A DNA stretch of 64,000 bases from Symbiodinium natans. Taxonomy: Eukaryota > Sar > Dinophyceae > Suessiales > Symbiodiniaceae. Location of the stretch: the NCBI GenBank assembly GCA_905221605.1, contig CAJNDS010000569.1, positions 656,514-720,513 of the forward strand, written 5' to 3'. The translations under genes were made by a program, and so were the position numbers. The notes beneath the pieces are model-generated. The model was not told where the DNA came from. It did no database searches and saw only the letters and a list, made by a program, of their open reading frames with translations. Within the stretch, counting starts at the first letter, position 1; every line of letters begins with the position of its first letter. This document shows positions 32,097 to 42,829 of the stretch, in pieces.

Positions 32097-32209
32097 CTTA
32101 GTAGCCCAGGAGCCATATCATAATAAGGGCACCCTTTTTTGGGTTGGTTCCTTTTATAATGGAACCTCGAACCCCAAAAAAGGGAAAAGGGTACCACTGG
32201 GCTACCAAG
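32097..32209. mobile_element. Inverted-repeat element family B
   Basis: The left end CTTAGTAGCCCAGGAG is matched by TACCACTGGGCTACCAAG at the right. CACCCTTTTTTGGG and its complement sit inside. It lies within a spurious 166-codon ORF. Confidence 0.75.
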
Positions 32210-32319
32210 GGTATGACCCGAATTTCAGAAGCCCTGACCTAGAAATAGCCAGGCCACAAGGCTCCCAGGGTGACAACTACCACAAATGCGATCCAATGCC
32301 TGGCTGGCAATGCAGGATT

Positions 32320-32402
32320 TGGGTTTAGGGTTTAGGGTTAGGGTTTAGGGTTTAGGGTTTAGGGTTTAGGGTTTAGGGTTCAGGGTTCAGGGTTCAGGGT
32401 TC
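32320..32402 (+). repeat. TTTAGGG array with TTCAGGG block
   Basis: Eight perfect units followed by four TTCAGGG. Confidence 0.95.
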
Positions 32403-33183
32403 CGGAAGTAAGGGTATTCTTTTGCCATCCGCCTAGCTGACACTCAGGCGCCACATTGCAGGGAGTCATTCCGGAAATGGTTGTCATCGAAGAAAAGACA
32501 AATCCGTGCCTTTAAAGAGAACGCAGAAAATATTTAGGGCTTAGGGTTCACGTGTCGCCAAACCTGGCAGCCAGAGATTGAGATTCAGCTGTCTGCTGAC
32601 CACGGCTGTAGGATTGCAGCCCTACTGCAAGGTACGGCACCCTCCTGGCAGTTGGCATGTCTATCATGGTCACGGACCAAGGCATTACCTCCCGTCTACG
32701 CAAAGCGAAAAAAAACTCGAATTAGAGCTAAGATCCCCAAACACCCAAGATGTCAGCAGCCTACCTTTAGGGCGGGGTTTAGGGTTTAGGGAATCAGCCG
32801 ACGAGCCACCACCACTGGACTGGTTCTGAAGCAATTGCAGGCTGGCTGCCTGCTGCCTCGACAGGTCGCGGAGGTTTGGCACAAAGCCATGTGGCTACGG
32901 GTAGAAGAGGCCGGCGGTCTTTGTGTGGCTCCCCGGTAGGCATCGTACCCACAACTCAAATCCTACGCGTCAGCCGGAACGGGTGATGCACGATGCGGGT
33001 TCACTTCAATCTGCTGGCAAAAGTCTAAGACCGATGTGTTCCTTTGCCGACATGCTGCACATCGGTCGCACATCTACTATTGGCTTAAGAACCCACCCCC
33101 CCCCCCCCCCGAACAAAAAAAAATGAAAATGATATCCCGCCATGGCCCTTATAAGCCATGGCCCTTATAAGGTGGGGGGGAGG

Positions 33184-33296
33184 GGGGTTCTTAAGCAAAT
33201 GGTATAGAAGGAGCTTGGCAGGTACAGCATCGGGGAGCTTGCGACCCCCCAGGCTTCAAGCGGTAAACCCGCTACCACCATTTGCTTAAGAACCCC
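33184..33296. mobile_element. Inverted-repeat segment with perfect 20-bp ends
   Basis: GGGGTTCTTAAGCAAATGGT at 33184-33203 is exactly inverted at 33277-33296. The inside (GTATAGAAGGAGCTTGGCAG..) is unlike family E, so this may be sequence caught between two outward-facing family-E ends. Confidence 0.75.
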
Positions 33297-33380
33297 GCCA
33301 AAAGTGTGAAGTATATTCTTCCTTATAAGCGTAATTTCGGAATGATTATCTTTCATTTTCTGGGGTTCTTAAACGAATAG
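33283..33380. mobile_element. Inverted-repeat element family E
   Basis: TGCTTAAGAACCCCGCCAAA at the left and TTCTGGGGTTCTTAAACGAA at the right are inverted. The core ATATTCTTCCTTATAAGCGT matches the 30.8-kb copy. Confidence 0.75.
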
Positions 33381-34137
33381 TGGATTCTCCACACATTCCT
33401 TGACTTCGTACCCCAGTAGCCAGCTTATCATGAGGTACCCGCTTTTTTGAGGAAACAGGATGTTCTTGTGAGAAGGTCTCCCTTGCAACAGGACTACTCA
33501 CCCTATACCCTGAACCCTAAATATAGAACAACTGCTTGGTCGTTCAGCCTCCTGGCTCGTCACTTGCCCTGGCTCTGCGACCAAGCGCTGCACGCGGCTG
33601 TCCTTCCTGGGGCTTGGGCTTAAACCCTAAACCCAAAACCCTAAACTTTTCTTTGCTTTTTCTTTCCTGCACAGCTAGGGCGAATCCGCATCGCGGGGCG
33701 ATGTCGGGGGCTCGTCGGTTCACAAGGGAGTTTAGGGTTTTGGGGGGTTTAGGGTCTGTTGGGCTGATGTTGCCAGCAGGGGCTGACAACAAGGGTGAGG
33801 CTGTGCTGACTGGCTGCCTGGGTTCCGCTGCTGCGCTTTGCAGGCTTGGCAAGGGTTTGGGATGTAGGGTCTGCAGCAGCATGTAGCACGACTACCACCC
33901 CTCTTCTAGTGTCTGCTGCCTGAACTTTGGCCCCTCCCCCCCCCAGGCTGCGGGGAAGCGGTGGCAGTCAGGGATTGGGATGTAGTGTATGGTGATGGGG
34001 TCTCTTATGAACCCTTCGTTCCCTGTGACACCCTGCTGCCGGCTCGCTGGAGGATGCTTGCAGCCTGGGCACACATCTCACATGTCTCAAACAGTTCACA
34101 AACCCCTGAAGCCACAAACGCGTCAAAGGGCCATGTG

Positions 34138-34187
34138 GAGGAGGAGGAGGAGGAGGAGGAGGAGGAGGCGGAGGAGGAGGAGGAGGA
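34138..34187. repeat. GAG trinucleotide repeat
   Basis: About 16 GAG/GGA units with one GCG interruption. It produces poly-Glu, poly-Arg and poly-Pro readings on both strands with no conserved context. Confidence 0.9.
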
Positions 34188-34189
34188 CA

Positions 34190-34720
34190 AGGTTTGGGAG
34201 GCGGCGTTTGGGGCACGACGTCCATGGCACATGACGTTAATCTGACAACGCCTCGCTAGAAATACGTTCAGCAACCCAATGCCGAAAAGAATTCCGAAAG
34301 CAAAATGATGAGCTGGAAGGCAGGCAGGCAAGCGTTTTATGTTTTAGGGGGCGGTGGCACTCCGGAAGTACAAACCTCCAACACCCTAAACCGCAAACGC
34401 GGACCCACGAAGCTGTTTCTGATTCGCAAGGACTGCACGGGACTCCCTCAACAAAAACACCTTAACTCACGGAAAACGATTGGGACACAGAATCGCGTCA
34501 TTCTTATTGGCGACTGTCGCGGATTCGTAGCAAAGCCGTGGACTGGTCGTACTAATGCAGGAGTAGAAGTGGTAGCAGCAAGTGATAGTCATGGTGGTCA
34601 TCATCGTAGTATTCGCAGTGCTAGTTGAAGCCGCTGGTTGCGGTCGTGGTTGTGCTAGCATTAATGGTGGCAGCAGTAGCCATGATATTCAAAACCATGA
34701 TAGCCATACTGACGCTTCGA
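34190..34720. other. No gene recognised
   Basis: ORFs here come from the GAG repeat or from a GTGGT/CAGTAG-rich low-complexity patch at 34550-34690. Confidence 0.5.
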
Positions 34721-34721
34721 T

Positions 34722-34759
34722 CCCTAAACCCTAAACCCTAAACCCTAAACCCTAAACCC
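34722..34759 (-). repeat. CCCTAAA array, 5 units
   Basis: Perfect. Confidence 0.95.
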
Positions 34760-35417
34760 ATGATTGTTTGGGTTGAGTGTTGGAACTCCTGGCCTGGGCC
34801 TCTGCCGCAGACCGGCAAACCCCATCCGGGCAGAGTTGGGCGCGGCCCAGGGTAACGAGAAGGGCGCCCACAAGCGCATACCTTGAGGAGTTGAATCCCA
34901 GTTCTGGTTGTTGGGGGTGCCCTAAACCCCAAGTAAGCACTGAAAAGCTCAAGACACGAAGCTCTATAGGGGTCCGGAGCTCAGTCAGGCTGGTCTTGAG
35001 GGAGTTCTTCAGGAAGCGCGCCTGATCCCTTCAGGCCCGACCTCCATTATAATCGCCTTTTCCTCTTAGGCACATGACTTCGATCTGCCCCAGGTTTCTG
35101 CTCCAGGAGGGTCTAGGTGCTACCATGATAACCTCGGAGCCCGAAGACCCCACTCCGAACCATCCCATCAGAATGGCATTTCCTCCCGTGCTGGGCCTGA
35201 GCACTTGCACCAACTTCTCGCAGAAACCCAAACCCGCCCTACAGCGTGAACTTCCCACCCCCCCAAACCCCGAACCAAACCTGCAATACTAGTAAAGAAA
35301 GTGAGAAAGGGGAAGGGGCGGGGGGGGGAGGGGGGGGCCGGGTACTGGGGCACTTGCTTCAGTGAAGCACTCGTACTGATAGCAGTTCTGACGACACTCC
35401 ATTCCTTCAATTTTCCT

Positions 35418-35480
35418 CCTAAACCCTAAACCCTAAACCCTAAACCCTAAACCCTAAACCCTAAACCCTAAACCCTAAAC
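35418..35480 (-). repeat. CCCTAAA array, 9 units
   Basis: Perfect. Confidence 0.95.
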
Positions 35481-36460
35481 CATTGTACGAGTAAAAGCCT
35501 GAATTCGCGCGCCCAGGGGCGGAGGTGCCATATTAGGCTGAGCGGTATCAGGCGGGGGAAGGCTTTTGCGGAAAGCGCCAGCGCTGCGGCAGGACAGTTC
35601 GGGGAAAAAGGCTTATTTTTCCTTCTACCCAATAAAACCCCAGCTTCAGAGTAGAGTTTTAAGTCTTCTGTAGGTTCTACGAGTGTGCGTAGGGCCCTCC
35701 CTACAGGTTGCAAGCTTTCGCGTGATATCTTTTTCAGCCCCACGGCTGAAAATCTATCCAAGGGAGGGCAACATCACTGTGGGTGCTGAGTGCTGAGAGC
35801 GCAAGGACCCAGAGATCCCAGAAAACCCCCTAAACTCTCGACGAAACCTTGCTGAACTCAGCAGAAGCCTCAGCCCTTGCTGTCCGAGTTCCCTTCAACC
35901 TCGAGCTCAGATGTATAGGGTTGACATAGGGTAATGCTGGACCTCTTTACTGTGTTACAGTACCTCTCCAGGACACTCGGTAGGCCATCCCAGAAGGGCT
36001 GTAGACGGGTTTGGGGGCCCGAAGAACAATGGGCACCCCCAAAAAGGGGGCCCTCATTGTGGGAAACCCCCGCTCCTCCATGTGAACAACAGAGCTACCA
36101 GGTGCAACGCGGAAACACTTTGTGCACACAGGTTCAGTTTTTGGCAAAGCTTCCCAGGTTAGAATCCTTGCACCCCATGGGTCCTCGATTCTGAGAAACT
36201 GCTTGAGGCGCCTGTACGAAACCCTGCGCCCTCACGCTCAAAGAAATCCCATGCCTTTACATTAACTTGTCGAATTCTACGGCTCCAGGCCCGTAGGAGT
36301 CCAGCACCCTTTGCGACCCCAAACCCCCAGGCACATGCCCGTGGCAGCTCCGATTTTTGCTCCGTGCCGGGGCCGCACCTTCGGCTGGGAGCGCTCTTGC
36401 ATGCAGTCCTGGCCAGGAGTCCGACCACCGCTGCGTCTACACACATGCTTATGGGTTGAC
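35481..36460. other. No gene recognised
   Basis: ORFs of 86-97 codons on both strands overlap each other. The only repeat seen is the family-C-like fragment near 36.0 kb. Confidence 0.45.
36007..36083. mobile_element. Family C-like fragment
   Basis: A G-rich left arm (GGGTTTGGGGGCCCG) and GTGGGAAACCCCCGC then TCCTCCATGTG at the right are inverted. It is short and has lost the GATCC core. Confidence 0.45.
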
Positions 36461-36461
36461 C

Positions 36462-36550
36462 GAGACCCTCAAGTGTAGGTCTTTTTTTTTTTTTTTTTGG
36501 GGGGGGGGGGGGGGTAAAGTACCTAACTTTTCGGCCAGTACTTGTGGTTT
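36462..36550. repeat. Poly-G repeat unit, copy 1 (T17 then G16)
   Basis: CTCAAGTGTAGGTC, a T run, a G run, then AAGTACCTAACTTTTCGG. A related unit lies about 390 bp to the right. Confidence 0.6.
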
Positions 36551-36850
36551 GCCCGTGCTATTGCTTTAGAGACCCATTGCGACATGCGAAAACGTCGCCC
36601 CTGCCGAGGTTTCAGGACTCCGGAGGGCTTGACAGGACACGCAGCTTCGCGATGCGAATTCCGGAGTTGGCGACGCGAGTGCGCGTATACGCGATGTGTG
36701 CCCGCGCGCTACGATCACAAAAACCCCTAAGCCCTATAGGGCTACAAACCCTAAACCCTCAACCCTCAACCCTGGGCAGACCATACGGGCAACCACTAGT
36801 GCGTGTGGGCAAACCGTACGTGCTGCGGGTTGAATCTTGCAGGGTTGCGG

Positions 36851-36935
36851 GGCTCTCAAGCGCAGGTCCATGTTTGATTATTTGCGGGAGGGGGGGGGGG
36901 GGGGGGGGGAAGTACCAAACTTTTGGAGTATCCTA
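36851..36935. repeat. Poly-G repeat unit, copy 2
   Basis: CTCTCAAGCGCAGGTCCATG, GATTATTTGCGGGAG, a G run of 20, then AAGTACCAAACTTTTGGAG. Homologous to copy 1 on both sides of the G run. Confidence 0.6.
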
Positions 36936-37763
36936 GTCATAGTTGGCTCCTTGCAACGGATGTTCTTCTAGGCTTGGAAGCCCCCATACGGTTTATGGTT
37001 CGATGCTTGAGTGAGTTCCAGGCTTGTCTGCGCGTTCTGGGGGTTTCGACTCTCACACGCACGCAAGGCTTCGAAGTGTCTGAGTACAGGCTTGGGCTAT
37101 GGGCTCATGTTCATCGTAATAATGGTGACCTACCATTGATGTCCGTTCAAAACCGCCGGCTCTCACCCAAATAAACAGTGAGCCTCGGAACTGCAGAGTC
37201 TGGGTTGTTTTGGGATAAGGGTTTAGGGTTTACTACACCTGGTGGCAGTGCTGGGCCTTGCAGAAACTGCCTTCAGGCTAGCCCCCTGAGGAGTTTTGTT
37301 AATATTTAAATAAACCAAGGGAATTATAAAGATGTTGGATTGATTGAGGTTCTAACGGGAGTATGGAAGGAGCTCCCTCCAACTACCGGGGTTTCAACGC
37401 CTTACTACGCCGGATGTGTCTCTGCCCAATCATCAGAGAACGAGCAAAAAACGACACTCCAACAAGCTGGGGACCACGCCCTAAACCCCTTAAAAAACAC
37501 CAAATCCTCAAACCCTCACTCCTGGATCCCAAAGCCACACTTGGACTCCCTAACCACTCGACCCTGCACACTAGGACACCCTAACCCCAAAAACCCAAAA
37601 CCCTGTAAACCCAAAACACTGTAAAACCCTGTGAACCCTGTGAACCCTGTGAACCCTAACCACAGGGAGCCTTCGGACTCGCTTCTGGAGGATACCCACA
37701 CCATCGCCGCAGGCAACCACCACGAGGTAGGCGAAGTAGGGCGCCTTGTGGCTTCTTCTGTTT

Positions 37764-37949
37764 GGGTTTAGGGTTTAGGGTTTAGGGTTTAGGGTTTAGG
37801 GTTTAGGGTTTAGGGTTTAGGGTTTAGGGTTTAGGGTTTAGGGTTTAGGGTTTAGGGTTTAGGGTTTAGGGTTTAGGGTTTAGGGTTTAGGGTTTAGGGT
37901 TTCGGGTTTCGGGTTTCGGGTTTCGGGTTTCGGGTTTCGGGTTTCGGGT
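37764..37949 (+). repeat. Longest array: about 19 TTTAGGG then 7 TTTCGGG
   Basis: The switch from A to C at the fourth position happens once and is then kept for seven consecutive units. Confidence 0.97.
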
Positions 37950-38058
37950 CTGGGTGGGTTTAGGGCTTGATTGGTTTTGGCGGTTGTTTTTGCTTCGAAG
38001 CTTTGGGCTTCAGACTTGCAAGATGGCACATGCTGCCCCCACCCCACCCTTGAGCTCT

Positions 38059-38127
38059 TAACCCTAAACCCTACACCCTAAACCATAAACCCTAAACTTC
38101 AAACCCTAAACCCTAAACCCTAAACTT
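38059..38127 (-). repeat. CCCTAAA array, degenerate
   Basis: Nine units with CCCTACA, CCATAAA and CTTCAAA changes. Confidence 0.85.
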
Positions 38128-38226
38128 TCAAGACGTTGACTTCAGAGGCACCTCCACGATACCCTACAGCAGACGTCCGCGGCCAACTGCTTAAGGGCCT
38201 TTAGGTAACTTGACTGAGTTGTCTAC

Positions 38227-38276
38227 CTTAGGGTTTAGGGTTTAGGGTTTAGGGTTTAGGGTTTAGGGTTCAGGGT
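38227..38276 (+). repeat. TTTAGGG array, 7 units
   Basis: Perfect, then TTCAGGG. Confidence 0.95.
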
Positions 38277-38349
38277 ACAGTGAGATGGACGTATGGACTC
38301 CCTGCCTCTTTCGTTCGAGTGAGCCGAAGCCCTTGTTGAGGCTTGAGGG

Positions 38350-38481
38350 CTTCTCTCAGGTAGCTACATGTTCCCTTAAAGGGGTGGGGGCCTACCCTAC
38401 ATAACCCGAGGGCCCATACTTCAGAACCCAAAAAAGAAGGTAAGGGACCATACTAAGAGCCCATGAAACGAGCCCTTAGAG
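38350..38481. mobile_element. Inverted-repeat element family G, shortened
   Basis: CTTCTCTCAGGTAGCTACAT at the left, and GGTAAGGGACCATACTAAGA and GCCCATGAAACGAGCCC at the right. It is about 30 bp shorter than the 17-kb copies. Confidence 0.65.
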
Positions 38482-38989
38482 TTGACCGGGCTCCACAACA
38501 CAAGCCTAGGGTTGGAGACCTGGGGTTTGAAGTGTTTTAGGGTTTAAGGTGTAGGGCTTAAGGTCCTTAGGACCTTCAGGCTTTGCCGAACGACATGTCT
38601 CCCAGTGCTTCAATGATGATCTATGTACACATCTGAGACCCCGAAACGAAAAAACACCCTGCACGTGCCGGGTGAAACCTTTCTTGAAACTGGTAGACCC
38701 TTTTGAATACTGGGCTCCGGACAATCTTGCCAGCTTCATGCTGGTAAACCCTTTTGACCCTTTTGCAACTGGGACTTGGTGACTGCCCCTAAACCCTAAA
38801 CCCTAAACCCTCAAGGACTTTTTTGGGTTTGGGAGGCTTTCAAGCAGCCGAGGAGCGCGGCCCACTGGACCTTCACCGCCGCGGGCCACGTTGCGGCATC
38901 CAGGACGCTCCTGCTTACATGGGAAAGGCGGGGAAAGGGGTGGGAGGCCAGGTTTGGGTTTGGGGTTTAGGGTGCGTGTTAACTTGTAG

Positions 38990-39717
38990 CACTCTTATGA
39001 AAATTTCAGTGCCCCCCCAGGGTTGGGGGCATCGCAAGCAATCTACAAGCAATCAGTCATGTCAAACCTAGATTATTTGGTCCTATACATGGAGGTGCCT
39101 GACAGCTGTTGGGCCCGTATAGGATGCTACCGGTGCAAGAAGACCCCTCCCTGCAAGCCCCAACATTTGTGACGTCTCTATCGGAAACTGGAAACCTGAG
39201 CCTGTCTTGGGGTCTTGGAAAGGGTTCAAATGCCGAGACTCGGCACCTGATTGCGGGGGCGTGGCCGACCGAGGGGTCTAGGATGCTTTTGTATGGCTTT
39301 GGCGGGCGGGGGGGGGGGGGGGTTTGTTCCTACGATAGACGTGACGTGTCACAAACTTATCGCTCCGGTTGGGACCCCTGAGAAGCTAGCACTATACTCT
39401 TCATACGCCATCGTGTCGTGACTTCAATTCTTCACTTTTATTTGGAGCTCACAGAGATCCGTAGCAGCATTCAATGCCTAAATGAGCTGCGGAGACCATT
39501 GAAAATCACGCAGGTCCCGCCCTTTCCAAGCCTCAACAAGAACCCAGAGTAGAACGCAATGTCAGGTTGCTCTCGGCACTCGTCGACTCGTACTACATCA
39601 AAAACAACACATATTCGGGCAAAAACTTGTTACCTGGCGACCCAATGACAGGCCTGGAACTCCGAGATTAGAGCCTCGGCAAGCAGGACAGTAGCCGACA
39701 ACGGTAAGCACTAGCTA
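38990..39717. other. No gene recognised
   Basis: A 90-codon ORF at 39109-39381 reads through a G13 run and shows no domain. Confidence 0.45.
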
Positions 39718-39738
39718 CTTGGGATGTTCCCCCTTGGA
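39718..39738. mobile_element. MITE family A, solitary left terminus
   Basis: Only the first ~20 bases (TTGGGATGTTCCCCCTTG) are present. No second arm follows within 200 bp. Confidence 0.55.
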
Positions 39739-39859
39739 CTAGGATTCTCACTTTGGCTCATAAGAACACATGAGGTAAAACAATGATCAGGCTCGTCTTT
39801 GGATTACCGGAAAAATCTAGAATTCCAATGCGTTCCACTGAAAACTGAAGGAAACCTGA

Positions 39860-39927
39860 GAAAGCTAGGCAAAGCTAGGAGAAGCTAATATAAGCTAAGA
39901 TAAGCTAAGATAAGCTAAGATAAGCTA
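39860..39927 (+). repeat. AAGCTAngn 10-bp tandem repeat
   Basis: Seven units drift from AAAGCTAGGC to ATAAGCTAAG. It is a relative of the larger GCTAG array 300 bp to the right. Confidence 0.8.
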
Positions 39928-40216
39928 CGAATTTCCTGGGGTGAAGCATGCCTTTGAAGGGCCTGTACAGAAGATGCCGGCAGGAAACTACAGCTTGCTT
40001 TTTCAATCAAATCTAATCTGAAACTGTACCTGTCGGCGCCTGAGGTTTGGGCGTTACTTACTGGCATCGGCCTTAAAATCTACGCATTCATACAATACTG
40101 ATTCCTGGCAATCAGAAGTGGACTTTGACTTTTTTTGCTGGCCATCCACCTTGCTACGACATTCCTGTCTTCAGACCCCGGCTCGCTAAATCCTTCCTGG
40201 AATCGGGCCCCGATCT

Positions 40217-40425
40217 GCTACGAAAGGCTAGAGAAGGCTAGGCAAGGCTAGCAAAAGCTAGAAAAAGCTAGCAAAAGCTAGAAAAAACTAGAAAAAGCTA
40301 GAAAAAGCTATGTTTTTCCCGGTTTTCGGGCAAGCCCCCGGGGCCCCAAAGCTAGAAAAAGCTAGAAAAAACTAGAAAAAGCTATGTTTTTTTCCCGGTT
40401 TCGGGCAAGCCCCCGGGGCCCCAAG
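40217..40425 (+). repeat. AAAAAGCTAG 10-bp array plus a duplicated ~75-bp GC-rich unit
   Basis: About ten AAAAAGCTAG-like units lead into TGTTTTTCCCGGTTTTCGGG and CAAGCCCCCGGGGCCCCA (from 40311). More GCTAG units follow, then a second copy of the GC-rich block (from 40385). The period of the larger duplication is about 75 bp. Confidence 0.85.
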
Positions 40426-41002
40426 AGCTTTGGCGACAATAAATTTCCAAATCCCTGATCCTTACAGTCTACGCCCGACAACCCTACAGCTTTCCAATAA
40501 AAATGTTTGAGAAATGGATTTCAGCAAAATATCACAGAATACCAGGGTTTCAGCGAAGGAAATATCTAGCTCCCCTACTCGTGTTCCGAAGGCCAAAGGG
40601 GCACCTCATCAATGTTTTACCTCATGCGCCTCTTAGATTGGCTGCCCGAGAGAAAACAGCAAGTTCCGCCCCTAAACCCTTAACCCCAAACCCTGGCATG
40701 AACAATACAACTCTCACTCACTCACTCTCTCCCTCTTTCAGCCAGGCCCGGTGCCGCTTCGAGCATTTGAACCAGGCCGGGCTCCTGGGCCCACGGGAGT
40801 ACAGTATTCGGTCGAGGTTTTTGGGTATAGCACACATGTTTGAGACAGAGAAAGAAACAGACGGGATGTGGGGTCCGGCGGTATTTCTTGGAAGTGGTTG
40901 CAAGTAGTGTTTGTGCATCGCCAAAGCCAAAATGAACACGGGTGTCCATCCCATCTCCGACTATTTAGGATTTGGGGGGGGGGGGGGGTTTACTTACTGA
41001 TT

Positions 41003-41094
41003 CTTAAGGGAGAGTGGAAGAGTGAACCCTATAGTAGTCCCTATATAATCCCTTTATAAGAGTCCCTATATTCACTCTTCCACTCTCCCTTAAG
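41003..41094. mobile_element. 92-bp element with perfect 24-bp inverted termini
   Basis: Positions 41003-41026 (starting CTTAAGGGAGAGTGG) are the exact reverse complement of 41071-41094. The 44-bp centre (TATAGTAGTCCCTATATAAT..) is itself partly symmetrical. Perfect termini suggest a young insertion or a selected hairpin. Confidence 0.85.
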
Positions 41095-41677
41095 CACCAA
41101 TTCGTTTAGTTGAAGAGGTTGAACAATTGATGTTCCATACTCTTTGCGGCTAAGCAGGTGGGTGCAAAGGCAATGACTCAGCCGCCTCCGAAGCAGCTGT
41201 AAGCCTGGAGTCCCGCAAGCCTGAACCCGTACGGCCTAGACGCCCCATACATCTCCCACCACAGCCCAAAGCCTGAAGCTTCTTGTGTAACTGCAATGAG
41301 GGCCAAAAGCTCTTCAGCCCAAAGCCCTACTGTAGCCAAACATGACTTCGGCATCTCAAGCTTTCAACAACATCCAGTCCCCCGAGCGGAGAAAAAAAAC
41401 ACAGAAAAAGCGGCAGGCCAGAGTCTAGAGACACATCTCCCAAGGCAGTACAATAAGATCGTGTCGGCTCCTCCGTCACATGGAGGAGGTGCATCTGCTG
41501 GTAGCCTTCGCGATCGTATGCGCGAAAGCCTGAGAGACGCTCCACACGGCTTTCTGGAGAGGCGGAGGGGCTGAGGGAGACCTTGTGCAGGTCTAGTCTA
41601 GCTAGAGTCTAGCTATCACTGAGCCGCATCCCAGTCAGGAGCTGTTGGGGGGTTCGAGGAGAAGCCTTCTTTCTCCT

Positions 41678-41730
41678 AACCCTAAACCCTAAACCCTAAA
41701 CCCTAAACCCTAAACCTTAAACCCTAAACC
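41678..41730 (-). repeat. CCCTAAA array, 7 units
   Basis: One CCTTAAA variant. Confidence 0.95.
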
Positions 41731-41819
41731 TGGCATCCACGTTCCTCGCTGCCCTTACACACACTGTAGGATGCAGTACAGTAGGTGAGCGTAAGATGGA
41801 GGGCCTCACACGCTTCCTC

Positions 41820-41893
41820 CCTAAACCCTAAACCCTAAACCCTAAACCCCAAACCCCAAACCCTAAACCCTCTTGACTAAACCCTAAACCCCA
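41820..41893 (-). repeat. CCCTAAA array with CCCCAAA
   Basis: Eight units; two CCCCAAA lie side by side. Confidence 0.9.
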
Positions 41894-42035
41894 AACTCTC
41901 CGAAACCCCAATCTTGCAGCTGAGAAGCGCATCAGGGGCGTGCACGTGATGCCAATCTTGAAGACCACGGGCGACATGGAGTCCAGAATCTGCCTCACCA
42001 CGTCCTTTGCCTGAGCCCAGCCCTTTTCCCAAACC

Positions 42036-42138
42036 TTGGGATGCTCCCCCTTATACCAACAGCTCCTTGATAGGGATTGCAGTACCCCCTACTCTAATCC
42101 CTATTCAGGACTGTTAGGTACAGGGGGGAACATCCCAA
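42036..42138. mobile_element. MITE family A, full length
   Basis: TTGGGATGCTCCCCCTTATA pairs with GGGGGGAACATCCCAA. The middle (AGGGATTGCAGTACCCCC and TAATCCCTATTCAGGAC) pairs as in the other copies. Confidence 0.85.
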
Positions 42139-42384
42139 TCCTCAACCCTCAACCCTAAACCCTGCCCACCTGACCTGAACCATAGCTACCGAAACACTCC
42201 TCGGCACCAGCAATTTCCCGGATCATGCCTCACGCGGGCCGAGAGCCAAACCCACCCCAAACGCTGGCCATCATACCCGCCCGAGCCCTGAACCGAACCT
42301 TCATGCACATCCGCGTTCCTTCGCGCTCCTCTTTTGCAACGGGATGGCCTAATATAAGAGACCTCGAGCTTCGAACCCTACAAA

Positions 42385-42418
42385 CCCCCCCCCCCCCCCC
42401 CCCCAACCCCCCCCCCCC
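42385..42418. repeat. Poly-C tract with AA interruption
   Basis: C20, AA, C12, followed by a degenerate CCCTAAAC-rich stretch to about 42560. Confidence 0.9.
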
Positions 42419-42829
42419 TAAAGCCCTAAACCCAAATGCCCTAAACGCGAAGCCCTAAACCCAAACCCAACACCCCAAAGCCCCAAACCGCGAACCCCAG
42501 CGCCTCAAACCCTAAGCCTAACCCTAGCTAGACTCGAAAACCCTAAACCTCCAAATCCTAAACCCCTCTATCTAAAACCCACGCAGGGGCACCCGAAGTT
42601 AAAAAAGGGTTGTTCAGGGTTTATAGGGTTTGGGGTTTAGGGCATCCTGAACATCCTCCAAGCCCAGGCCACGCGGTGCAAGGCTGCGCCCGCAAGTGCT
42701 GGTCCACCCCTGGAAGGGGTTTAGGGTTTAGGGTTTGGGCTCTTCAGTGATTCAGTGGATTCATGTATATGCAGCAGGGTACTCAGTACCCCTAAACCCT
42801 AAACCTGAACCCCCCGAAAAGGGTTGGGG

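Noticed and set aside
31828-32328. 166-codon ORF as a gene
   Set aside because: It starts inside a family-F element, runs through a whole family-B element and ends at a telomeric array.
33968-34331. Poly-Glu, poly-Pro and poly-Ser proteins
   Set aside because: All come from one GAG microsatellite read in different frames.
39740-39775. TTTGGCTCATAAG as part of a dinoflagellate spliced-leader gene
   Set aside because: Only the TTGGCTCA word is shared; the rest of the leader and a following donor are missing.
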